Positions 14,080 through 21,363 of a DNA stretch of 25,644 nt are shown here, piece after piece. The notes below the pieces were generated by a model. It had not been told where the DNA came from and made no database searches. It saw only the letters and a list, made by a program, of their open reading frames with translations. Source of the DNA: Clostridia bacterium (GTDB taxonomy: Bacteria > Bacillota > Clostridia > Oscillospirales > Acutalibacteraceae); assembly GCA_900770255.1 (NCBI GenBank), contig CAAGJN010000061.1, positions 1-25,644 of the forward strand, in the 5' to 3' direction. The translations under genes were made by a program, and so were the position numbers. Every line of letters begins with the position of its first letter. Positions within the stretch are counted from its first letter, which is position 1.

Positions 14080-16059
14080 ATGGCAAATAAGGCTTCCTAC
14101 AATCAGGAGAGCATCGAGGTGCTCAAGGGCGCCGACCGTGTGCGTAAAAGACCCGCAGTCATCTTCGGCTCGGACGGAATAGAGGGCTGCGAGCACTCTG
14201 TGTTCGAGATTATTTCAAACTCCGTGGACGAGGCGCGCGAGGGCTTTGGGAACACCATTATAGTCACCCGGTTTGAGGACATGTCTGTCGAGGTGCAGGA
14301 TTTCGGCCGCGGCATCCCTGTTGAATATAATCAGAAAGAAAAGGAATATAACTGGAAGCTCACTTTCTGTGAGCTCTACGCCGGTGGCAAGTATAAGACG
14401 AACGACGGCGGCAGCTACCAGTATTCGCTCGGCACTAACGGCCTGGGCTTGTGCGCCACGCAGTATGCGTCGGAATATATGGAGGCGGAGATACACTCGA
14501 ACGGCTTTTGCTATCATCTCAACTTCAAAAAGGGCAAGCCTGTCGGAGATATGGTCAAAGAGCCGTATAACAAGAAGGACACCGGTACGCGCATCAAATG
14601 GCGCCCCGATCTCAAGGTGTTCACAGATATCAACATCCCGCTTGAGTATTTTCAGGACATGATGCGCCGCCAGGCGATCGTCAACGCAGGCGTGAAATTC
14701 ATCCTCAAGAATCAGAACGGCTCAAAGTTTGAAACGTTTGAATATATCTATGAAAACGGCATTGCCGATCACGTTAGAGAGGTAGTCGGCGACAACGGAC
14801 TCTCGTCGGTCTGTGTCTGGAGCGGTGAGCGCTCCGGCCGCGACAGAGAAGATCAGCCCGAGTATACTCTCAAGATAAACGCTGCGCTCTGCTTTTCCAA
14901 CAAGGTTCAGCTCAAGGAATTCTATCACAACTCGAGCTATCTTGAGCACGGCGGCGCGCCCGATAAGGCGGTGCGCTCGGCGTTCGTTTCGCAGATCGAC
15001 GCCTATCTCAAGAAAAACGGCAAGTATCTTAAATCCGATTCCAAAATAAACTTCCAGGATATCGAGGACTGTCTCGTGCTCGTCATCTCGTCGTTCTCAA
15101 CTATTGCGTCGTATGAGAATCAGACGAAAAAGGCGATAACGAACAAGTTTATCCAGGAGGCCATGACCGAATTCTTCAGGCATCAGCTCGAGGTTTATTT
15201 CATCGAGAACAAGCTCGATGCGGACAAGATCTGCGAGCAGGTGCTCATAAATATGCGCGCGCGTGTGCGAGCCGAGACAACGAAGCTCAACATCAAGGGC
15301 AAGCTGCAATCGAGCAACGATATGGCAAACCGCGTGCAAAAATTCGTCGATTGCCGCAGCAGGGACGTCTCCCAGCGCGAGCTGTTCATAGTGGAGGGCG
15401 ATTCGGCTCTCGGAGCCTGCAAGCAGGCGCGCGATTCCTCGTTCCAGGCTATAATCCCCGTGCGCGGTAAGATACTCAACTGCCTGAAGGCTGAATATAA
15501 CAAAATATTTGCAAATGATATTATCACAGACCTTATAAAGGTCCTCGGCTGCGGCGTCGAGGTCAAATCGAAAGCGATGAAGGACATAGTCGCGTTTGAC
15601 ATAGACCAGCTGCGCTGGAGCAAGGTTATAATCTGTACCGATGCCGACGTTGACGGCTTCCAGATCCGCACGCTTATCCTGGCGATGATCTACCGCCTGA
15701 TGCCCACGCTCATTGAAAAGGGTAAGGTGTATATAGCCGAATCGCCGCTGTATGAGATAAACTCGAAGGATGAGACGTGGTTTGCCTATAACGAGCAGGA
15801 GAAGCAGGATATACTCGACGAGCTCGGCAGAAGCAAGTTTACGATCCAGCGCTCAAAGGGACTCGGTGAAAACGACGCAGATATGATGTCGCTGACTACG
15901 ATGAACCCCGCGACGCGCCGCCTGATAAGGGTCGACCCGACCGACGCGCAGCAGACTGCGGATATTTTTGATCTTTGGCTCGGCGACAATCTTGCTGGCA
16001 GAAAAGAGCATATAGCGCGCGACGGCTACGCCTATATCGACATGGCGGACGTATCATAA
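14080..16059 (+). CDS. Type IIA DNA topoisomerase, ATPase/TOPRIM subunit (GyrB/ParE-like, divergent)
   Basis: With the next gene this forms a two-subunit enzyme that passes one DNA duplex through another using ATP. The 659-residue protein has the GHKL ATPase domain with FEIISNSVDEA (Glu43 general base, Asn47 Mg ligand), DFGRGIP (74-80) and the lid loop GTNGLGLCATQ (118-128; GLHGVGASVVNA in ordinary GyrB/ParE). A transducer domain follows. The TOPRIM domain has VEGDSALGACKQ (Glu439), PVRGKILN and DADVDGF (Asp521, Asp523), then QRSKGLGEND (590 on). All catalytic residues are kept, but the signature loops differ from textbook GyrB (EGDSAGG, QRFKGLGEM). GGAGG lies 8 bases before the ATG. It is probably a topoisomerase IV-like or additional paralogue; gyrB proper is expected near the origin. 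Confidence 0.93.
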   Translation: MANKASYNQESIEVLKGADRVRKRPAVIFGSDGIEGCEHSVFEIISNSVDEAREGFGNTIIVTRFEDMSVEVQDFGRGIPVEYNQKEKEYNWKLTFCELYAGGKYKTNDGGSYQYSLGTNGLGLCATQYASEYMEAEIHSNGFCYHLNFKKGKPVGDMVKEPYNKKDTGTRIKWRPDLKVFTDINIPLEYFQDMMRRQAIVNAGVKFILKNQNGSKFETFEYIYENGIADHVREVVGDNGLSSVCVWSGERSGRDREDQPEYTLKINAALCFSNKVQLKEFYHNSSYLEHGGAPDKAVRSAFVSQIDAYLKKNGKYLKSDSKINFQDIEDCLVLVISSFSTIASYENQTKKAITNKFIQEAMTEFFRHQLEVYFIENKLDADKICEQVLINMRARVRAETTKLNIKGKLQSSNDMANRVQKFVDCRSRDVSQRELFIVEGDSALGACKQARDSSFQAIIPVRGKILNCLKAEYNKIFANDIITDLIKVLGCGVEVKSKAMKDIVAFDIDQLRWSKVIICTDADVDGFQIRTLILAMIYRLMPTLIEKGKVYIAESPLYEINSKDETWFAYNEQEKQDILDELGRSKFTIQRSKGLGENDADMMSLTTMNPATRRLIRVDPTDAQQTADIFDLWLGDNLAGRKEHIARDGYAYIDMADVS

Positions 16060-16090
16060 CAAAAGCTCAGTTTGAAAGGATTTTGATATA

Positions 16091-18349
16091 ATGGCGGGTA
16101 AAAGAGGCAAAAAGGAGCCCCCGAAAACCGAAATAGATCCGCTCGAGAGCGGCGTGCATATCATCGGGGCGGGCGAGGTAGTCGAACAGCCGATAACCGA
16201 TACTATCGAGACGAACTATTTCCCGTATGCAATGAGCGTCATTATGTCGAGGGCTATACCGGAGATAGACGGTTTCAAGCCCTCGCACAGAAAGATACTC
16301 TATACGATGTACAAGATGGGTCTGCTCACCGGCGCGCGCTCGAAGTCGGCGAATATCGTCGGACGCACAATGCAGCTCAACCCCCACGGCGACGCCGCCA
16401 TATATGAGACTATGGTGCGCCTCTCCAGGGGCTATGAGGCGCTGCTGCATCCGTATGTTGACTCAAAGGGTAACTTCGGCAAGGCTTATTCGCGCGATAT
16501 GATGTGGGCGGCCTCGAGGTATACTGAGGCAAAGCTCGACCCGATCAGCGCAGAGCTGTTCAGGGATATCGACAAGGATACCGTTGATTTTGTTGACAAC
16601 TACGACAGCACGATGAAGGAGCCGACGCTTTTGCCGGTGACCTTTCCGAGCGTGCTCGTAAATAATAATACCGGTATCGCCGTCGGCATGGCGAGCTCTA
16701 TCTGCTCGTTCAACCTCGAAGAGGTCTGCCGCACAACGATAGAGCTTATCCGAAACCCCGATCACTGCGTCGCGGATACGCTCAAAGCGCCCGATTTTGC
16801 GGGCGGCGCTAAGATACTCTATGACCGCGCTAAGATAGAGGAAATTTACCGCACAGGCAGGGGCTCGTTCAAGCTCTATGCAAAATATACCTACGACAAG
16901 TCTAACAACTGCATCGATATAACCGAGATACCGATGACATCGACCGCGACGAGCGAGTCGATAATCGAAAAGGTAATTGACCGCGTCAAAGCCGGTGCAA
17001 TCAAGGAGATAAGCGATATCCGCGATGAGACTGACAAGAGCGGACTGAAGATCACCATTGACATCAAAAGGGGAACGGATCCCGATAAGCTCATGCAGAA
17101 ACTCTATCGCATGACTCCGCTGTCAGATTCCTTCCCCTGCAATTTCAACGTCCTTATCGCCGGCTCGCCCCGCGTAATGGGCGTCAAGGAACTGCTCGAG
17201 GAGTGGATAGCCTTCCGCACGGAGTGCGTCAGGCGCAGAACATATTTCGACCTGAAAAAGGCGAAGGACAAGCTGCATCTGCTGTACGGCCTCGAGAAGA
17301 TACTGCTCGATATCGATAAGGCGATAAAGATAGTACGCAACACCGAGGAGGAGGCCGAGGTTGTCCCGAACCTCATGATAGGCTTCGGCATTGACCGCAC
17401 GCAGGCTGAATTTGTTGCGGAGATAAAGCTGCGCCATCTCAACCGCGAATATATCCTCAAGCGCACCCAGGATATAGAGGAGCTTGAAAAGCTCGTCGCC
17501 GATCTTGAGGATATTCTCGAAAAGAAGGACAGAGTGGGCGCAATAATCATCGAGGAGCTCGAGGATGTCATCAAAAAATATGGCAAGCCGCGCAGAACCG
17601 AGATCATCTACGCCTCCGATATCGTCGAGGAGGAAGAGGAGGAGCAGATTTCGGATTATCCCGTGACGCTGTTCTTCTCAAAACAGGGCTATTTCAAGAA
17701 AATAACCCCACAGTCGCTGCGAATGAGCTCAGAGCAGAAGTTCAAGGAGGGAGACGAGCTCCTGCAGACCGTTGCGGCCGACAATTCCAAGGAGTTGCTG
17801 TTCTTCACGAATCACTGCCAGGTCTATAAGGCGCACGTCAACGACTTCAATGACACCAAGGCGAGCGCGCTCGGCGATTACGTCGCTTCCAAGCTCGGCA
17901 TGGACGAGGGCGAAACGGCAGTCTATATGGCCGTAACGTCCGACTATTCGGGATATATGATGTTCTTCTTTGAAAACGGCAAGGCTGCCAAGGTCGAACT
18001 CAGCGCCTATCAGACAAAGACCAACCGCAAAAAGCTGATAAAGGCATATTCAGATAAATCTCCCGTCGCCGCAATGCTCCATATCGCGGCCGATACCGAG
18101 CTCGTCATAGTCTCTTCGGCGGGCAGGCATCTGCTGATAAACACGGGTGCGATCTCGCCCAAGGCGACGAAGGATACGCAGGGCGTCGGGGTGATGAGCC
18201 TCAAGAAGGGGCAGAAGGTTATGGCGGTCCGCCCCTACAGGGAGGGCGAGTTTGCAAAGCCCTACAGATACAAGACGAAGAACCTGCCCGCCGCCGGCGC
18301 GCTTCTTAGCGCGGAGGACAAGGGCGAGCAGCTCGGATTTGATATCTGA
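16091..18349 (+). CDS. Type IIA DNA topoisomerase, breakage-reunion subunit (GyrA/ParC-like, divergent)
   Basis: The 752-residue partner subunit cuts and rejoins DNA through a Tyr. The N-terminal winged-helix/tower region carries YFPYAMSVIMSRAIPEIDGFKPSHRKILY, NPHGDAAIYETMV and AASRYTEAKL with catalytic Tyr144. A coiled-coil gate (about 370-500) and an acidic linker EEEEEE near 515 lead to a C-terminal beta-pinwheel (about 520-752). I see no GyrA box (QRRGGKG-like); the matching region reads YQTKTNRKKLIKAY, so the enzyme is unlikely to introduce negative supercoils. The residue equivalent to E. coli GyrA Ser83 is Ala102 and Asp87 is Glu106. AAAGGA lies about 10 bases before the ATG, and 31 bases separate it from the upstream subunit gene. 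Function as decatenase (topo IV-like) is inferred. Confidence 0.93.
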   Translation: MAGKRGKKEPPKTEIDPLESGVHIIGAGEVVEQPITDTIETNYFPYAMSVIMSRAIPEIDGFKPSHRKILYTMYKMGLLTGARSKSANIVGRTMQLNPHGDAAIYETMVRLSRGYEALLHPYVDSKGNFGKAYSRDMMWAASRYTEAKLDPISAELFRDIDKDTVDFVDNYDSTMKEPTLLPVTFPSVLVNNNTGIAVGMASSICSFNLEEVCRTTIELIRNPDHCVADTLKAPDFAGGAKILYDRAKIEEIYRTGRGSFKLYAKYTYDKSNNCIDITEIPMTSTATSESIIEKVIDRVKAGAIKEISDIRDETDKSGLKITIDIKRGTDPDKLMQKLYRMTPLSDSFPCNFNVLIAGSPRVMGVKELLEEWIAFRTECVRRRTYFDLKKAKDKLHLLYGLEKILLDIDKAIKIVRNTEEEAEVVPNLMIGFGIDRTQAEFVAEIKLRHLNREYILKRTQDIEELEKLVADLEDILEKKDRVGAIIIEELEDVIKKYGKPRRTEIIYASDIVEEEEEEQISDYPVTLFFSKQGYFKKITPQSLRMSSEQKFKEGDELLQTVAADNSKELLFFTNHCQVYKAHVNDFNDTKASALGDYVASKLGMDEGETAVYMAVTSDYSGYMMFFFENGKAAKVELSAYQTKTNRKKLIKAYSDKSPVAAMLHIAADTELVIVSSAGRHLLINTGAISPKATKDTQGVGVMSLKKGQKVMAVRPYREGEFAKPYRYKTKNLPAAGALLSAEDKGEQLGFDI

Positions 18350-18360
18350 AAAAGCGTTAT

Positions 18361-18403
18361 AAAATAAAAAAGACCGTTTGCAAGGCTTCCCCGCAAAACG
18401 GTC
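18361..18403 (-). terminator. Minus-strand terminator with no obvious gene
   Basis: GACCGTTTGC (18372-18381) pairs with GCAAAACGGTC (18393-18403, one bulged A). Read on the minus strand, the stem is followed by TTTTTT-A-TTTT (18371 down to 18361). On the plus strand there is no T run after it, so it fits best as an end of a minus-strand transcript, although it may also help end the topoisomerase mRNA. Confidence 0.7.
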
Positions 18404-18545
18404 GGCGGGTCAGCCCTGCAAACGCATAAAAGGTTCGGACTTTCGCCGCTGAGAGTATTTTGTGTTTTGACTGTGCAATAATTCACTCCAAAATATGGGC
18501 GCGTGCTTTTGCGTAATGCGCTGTGGCCGTATCGGAGAAGCATGT
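18404..18545 (-). ncRNA. Candidate small RNA on the minus strand, upstream of secG
   Basis: There is no gene on the plus strand here. The strong minus-strand terminator at 18361-18403 implies a transcript coming from the right, of at most about 200 bases because secG's plus-strand promoter begins near 18566. Self-complementary pieces include ACTCTCAGCGGCGAAAGT and CGCAT/ATGCG. A TATAAA at 18553-18558 (minus strand) could be a -10, with only a poor -35. A 93-codon minus-strand frame (18262-18543) reads through the hairpin into the topoisomerase gene and is not believed. No known RNA family was recognised. Confidence 0.3.
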
Positions 18546-18565
18546 CAAAACTTTTATAAAAACTA

Positions 18566-18594
18566 TTGAAATCCGCAAATAACTGTGATAGAAT
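18566..18594 (+). promoter_or_regulatory. Promoter of secG
   Basis: TTGAAA (18566-18571), 17 bases, TAGAAT (18589-18594). The leader is about 25 bases and holds GGAGG at 18614-18618. Confidence 0.75.
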
Positions 18595-18626
18595 ATTTAA
18601 GCAATTTGTGTTTGGAGGTCAACTCA

Positions 18627-18878
18627 ATGGGAGTATATGAAATTATATTTGGTATAGTTCTTCTCATTTTATCCATTGCTATAATAATCCTTGTTCTTCT
18701 TCAGGAGAGCAAGTCTGCCGGTCTTTCCGGCGCTATCGCAGGCGGTGCAGAGACTTTTTTCGGCAAGAATAAGAGCAGAACAATGGAATCTAAGCTCGTG
18801 CTCATTACAAAAATAATTGCGATCTCGTTCTTTGTTATCGCGCTTGTGGCAACTCTCGTTATGCTGTTTGTCGGGTGA
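18627..18878 (+). CDS. secG: Preprotein translocase subunit SecG
   Basis: SecG is the small membrane subunit that helps SecYE and SecA move proteins across the membrane. The 83-residue protein has two membrane helices (about 4-26 and 55-80) joined by a loop with LLQESKSAGLSGAIAGGAETFFGKNKSR, the family hallmark. The ATG at 18627 lies 8 bases after GGAGG; a longer frame from 18585 would begin at the -10 region. It is monocistronic, with its own promoter and a UUCG-loop terminator. Confidence 0.95.
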   Translation: MGVYEIIFGIVLLILSIAIIILVLLQESKSAGLSGAIAGGAETFFGKNKSRTMESKLVLITKIIAISFFVIALVATLVMLFVG

Positions 18879-18894
18879 GAACAAAATGATAACT

Positions 18895-18918
18895 GCGGCT
18901 CTTCGGAGCCGCTTTTTT
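18895..18918 (+). terminator. Terminator of secG
   Basis: GCGGCTC (18895-18901), a TTCG tetraloop and GAGCCGC (18906-18912) are followed by six T. Confidence 0.95.
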
Positions 18919-19088
18919 CATGCCCATAGCGCGTCCGGCTTTGGCTTGCCGCCTTCACGGACGGCAAAAAGTCGATATCCTTGCCTTGCTTTTTCCCTGA
19001 TCCCGCAGGGAACGGCGGCCGAAGCGTCCCAATGCGGCGAAATCAAACCTGCATTCAGCGCTTTTTGCTTAGGCAGCGTACGGCAATG
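18919..19088. other. Intergenic stretch with no recognised feature
   Basis: About 170 bases of GC-rich sequence between the secG terminator and the next hairpin. Short frames exist on both strands but have no ribosome binding site and no recognisable motif. It could be decayed sequence. Confidence 0.4.
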
Positions 19089-19123
19089 AAATATCCCGGA
19101 CTGGAAAACAGCCCGGGATATTT
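19089..19123 (-). terminator. Probable terminator of the lplA-pdxK-thyA-folA operon
   Basis: AAATATCCCGG (19089-19099) pairs with CCGGGATATTT (19113-19123), an 11-bp stem with a 13-base loop, 31 bases past the folA stop. The T run on the minus strand is short, and the hairpin could work both ways. Confidence 0.65.
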
Positions 19124-19153
19124 TAAAAACATGGTTAATTGAAACGTGTTTAT

Positions 19154-19636
19154 TTATTCTTTAACATATGTGTCAAACGTAAAGTTGTATCCGTTGTTTT
19201 CCTGCGGCTCGGAGCGTTGCGCGAGCCTCCAGCCCTCGCGGCTGTCGAGGTCGGGGAAAAACTTTTCGGCATTTCCGTGCGCGTCCACCCTCGTTACAAA
19301 CGCCTCGTCGCAGCAGTCGATAAGCTCATTGTAAACGGCCTCGCCGCCTGTGAGAAACACCTTTTCGTCGCCCGCGATCTCGTCGAACAGCTCGTCAAGG
19401 CTGTGGCAGACGGTGACGTCGGGCGCGCTCCAGTCCTCGCTGCTTGTGAGCACAATGTTTTTTCTGCCGGGCAGCGCCTTCTGACCCGGGAGGGATAAAA
19501 ACGTCGCCCTGCCCATGACTATCGTGCCGCCCATCGTTTTTTCCTTGAAAAATCTGAGGTCTGCGGGAATGTGAAACAGCATGCCGTTTCCGCGCCCGAT
19601 GCCCCAGTTCTTGTCGGCGCAAACTATCGCTTTCAT
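19154..19636 (-). CDS. folA: Dihydrofolate reductase
   Basis: It reduces dihydrofolate to tetrahydrofolate with NADPH, restoring the folate used by thymidylate synthase encoded directly upstream. The 160-residue length is standard. Motifs include WGIGRGNGMLFHIPADLRFFK with catalytic Asp26, IVMGRATFLSLP and LPGRKNIVLTS for NADPH binding, and VFLTGGEAVYNELI. A GAGGGGAG site precedes the ATG, 11 bases after the thyA stop. It is the last gene of the operon. Confidence 0.96.
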   Translation of the reverse strand: MKAIVCADKNWGIGRGNGMLFHIPADLRFFKEKTMGGTIVMGRATFLSLPGQKALPGRKNIVLTSSEDWSAPDVTVCHSLDELFDEIAGDEKVFLTGGEAVYNELIDCCDEAFVTRVDAHGNAEKFFPDLDSREGWRLAQRSEPQENNGYNFTFDTYVKE

Positions 19637-19647
19637 TTTTGCTCCCC

Positions 19648-20478
19648 TCAGATCGCCACGGGGATCTTCTCCGTGAATTCGTGATATTTGTAGTCCTCAA
19701 AATGTACGCTGTCGGGCGTGAATTTGTAGAAGTCGGTTATCGACTTGTCGATGACGAACTTCGGCGCGTCGTAGGGCTCGCGCTTTATCAGCTCCTCGAC
19801 TATTGGAACATGCCTGTCGTAGATGTGCGCGTCGGCAATGACGTGGACGAATTCGCCCGGCTCAAGGCCGGAGACCTGCGCTATCATATGTACGAGCGTA
19901 GCATACTGGCAGACATTCCAGCTGTTCGCCGTGAGCATATCCTGCGAACGCTGATTGAGTATGGCATTGAGCTTGTTGCCGGTGACGTTGAAGGTCATGC
20001 TGTAGGCGCAGGGGTAGAGGTGCATCTCGCTCAAGTCCGCGTGGACATATATGTTTGTCAGTATGCGGCGGCTCAGCGGATTGTTTTTCAGATCGTAGAG
20101 GACTCTGTCCACCTGGTCGAAATCGCCCTCGGGATAGTGGTGCTTTACGCCGAGCTGATAGCCGTAGGCCTTGCCGATACAGCCGTCGGCGTCAGCCCAT
20201 GCGTCCCAGACGTGCCCCTTAAAATCGTTTACGTTGTTCGACTTTTTCTGCCATATCCACAGCAGCTCGTCGGTTGCGCTCTTGATAAATGTTTTTCTCA
20301 GAGTCATAGCGGGAAATTCCTTGGAGAGGTCGTAGCGGTTGACGATACCGAACTTTTTAATGGTGTGTGCGCTCGTACCGTCCTCCCAATGCGGGCGGAC
20401 ATTGTAGTCCGTGTCCCAGAAACCGTTTTCCAGTATATCCCTGCAATTTGAAATAAATATTTCGTCCGCATAGCTCAT
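19648..20478 (-). CDS. thyA: Thymidylate synthase (ThyA type)
   Basis: It methylates dUMP to dTMP with methylene-tetrahydrofolate, leaving dihydrofolate for FolA. The 276-residue protein has the ThyA layout: VWDAWADADGCIGKAYGYQ, the paired Arg137-Arg138 that bind dUMP phosphate, LYPCAYSMTF with nucleophile Cys157, QRSQDMLTANSWN with Asn188, DAHIYDRHV, and a C-terminus ending PVAI, close to the usual AV end. It departs from E. coli ThyA in the PCAYS and SQDML segments, like variant ThyA forms in Firmicutes. It sits between pdxK and folA with short gaps. Confidence 0.95.
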   Translation of the reverse strand: MSYADEIFISNCRDILENGFWDTDYNVRPHWEDGTSAHTIKKFGIVNRYDLSKEFPAMTLRKTFIKSATDELLWIWQKKSNNVNDFKGHVWDAWADADGCIGKAYGYQLGVKHHYPEGDFDQVDRVLYDLKNNPLSRRILTNIYVHADLSEMHLYPCAYSMTFNVTGNKLNAILNQRSQDMLTANSWNVCQYATLVHMIAQVSGLEPGEFVHVIADAHIYDRHVPIVEELIKREPYDAPKFVIDKSITDFYKFTPDSVHFEDYKYHEFTEKIPVAI

Positions 20479-20502
20479 TGTTTTCGACTCCTTATTCCTT
20501 GT

Positions 20503-21357
20503 TTATTTTATAATTCCTGCCTGCCGCAGCAGCTCCGGTATCCCGTGTTCAAAATCAACGCCGTAGCGCAGATCGGTGCCGGCTTTTTTTGTGCGAACAA
20601 TACAGCCGTGCGTGAAATCGACAGCCGTTCTCGCGCTCTCGGCGAGACTCAGCCCGTTCATGTATGCGCCGAGCAGCGCGCTTGCGTAGACGTCGCCGGT
20701 GCCGTGAAAGTATCCCTCCACCGTGCCGGAGAGCGCATAGCTGATCTCTCCGGATACGCTGTCATACGATGCGGAGCCGACCTGCTTTTCGTCAAAGGCA
20801 ACTCCTGTGAGCACGACCTTTGACGGACCGAGCGACGCAAGCCTGTGCAGCATGTCCTCAACATACTCTTTTGTATAAGGCGCGGGGCGATATTCCTCGC
20901 CGAGCATGAAGGCGGCCTCGGTGAAATTCGGGACTATTATATCCGCTTTCGCGCACAGGCGCGTCATCTGGCGTGCAAAATCGAGGTCGAAAACCGAGTA
21001 CATGCTGCCGCCGTCCGCCATGGCGGGATCAACAAGCACGACCGTGTCCTTCTCCTTAAAGTCTCCTATGAAATCGGTGACAATGTCGATCTGTTCCGCT
21101 GAGCCGAGAAATCCGCTGTAGATCGCGTCAAACTTTATGCCGAGGCTCTTCCAATGTGCGGCTATCGGGCGCATATCCTCGGTCAGGTCGCGGTATGTAA
21201 AGCCGGTGAAGCCGCCGGTGTGGGTCGAGAGGACGGCGGTCGGTATGACCGAGACTTCGACGCCCATGGCAGAGATTATCGGCAGCGCGACGGTCAGCGA
21301 GCATTTTCCGAAGCCCGAGACGTCGTGTATCGCGGCGACCCGCTTGAGCCTTTCCAT
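20503..21357 (-). CDS. Pyridoxamine/pyridoxal kinase
   Basis: A ribokinase-fold enzyme that phosphorylates B6 vitamers towards pyridoxal 5'-phosphate. The 284-residue protein starts VAAIHDVSGFGKCSLTVALPIISAMG, the substrate-binding signature of the PdxK/PdxY branch, and contains VPTAVLSTHTGGF-like and DPAMADGG segments. HGTGDVYASALLGA (218-231) carries the catalytic Asp222 and anion hole. The start is 6 bases after the lplA stop, so the two are coupled. I leave the symbol open because pdxK and pdxY cannot be told apart here. Confidence 0.92.
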   Translation of the reverse strand: MERLKRVAAIHDVSGFGKCSLTVALPIISAMGVEVSVIPTAVLSTHTGGFTGFTYRDLTEDMRPIAAHWKSLGIKFDAIYSGFLGSAEQIDIVTDFIGDFKEKDTVVLVDPAMADGGSMYSVFDLDFARQMTRLCAKADIIVPNFTEAAFMLGEEYRPAPYTKEYVEDMLHRLASLGPSKVVLTGVAFDEKQVGSASYDSVSGEISYALSGTVEGYFHGTGDVYASALLGAYMNGLSLAESARTAVDFTHGCIVRTKKAGTDLRYGVDFEHGIPELLRQAGIIK

Positions 21358-21363
21358 GCTGTG

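Noticed and set aside
18440..18475. CTGAGAG-like text suggesting a TPP riboswitch before secG
   Set aside because: The other conserved parts of the TPP aptamer (ACCC ... GAACCTGAT) are absent, and secG is not a thiamine gene.
18262..18543. 93-codon minus-strand frame between secG and the topoisomerase gene
   Set aside because: It reads through a strong minus-strand terminator and into the 3' end of the topoisomerase gene. No ribosome binding site or known motif. A non-coding RNA explains the region better.
19639..20451. 270-codon plus-strand frame
   Set aside because: Antisense to thyA, which has all its catalytic motifs in the other frame.
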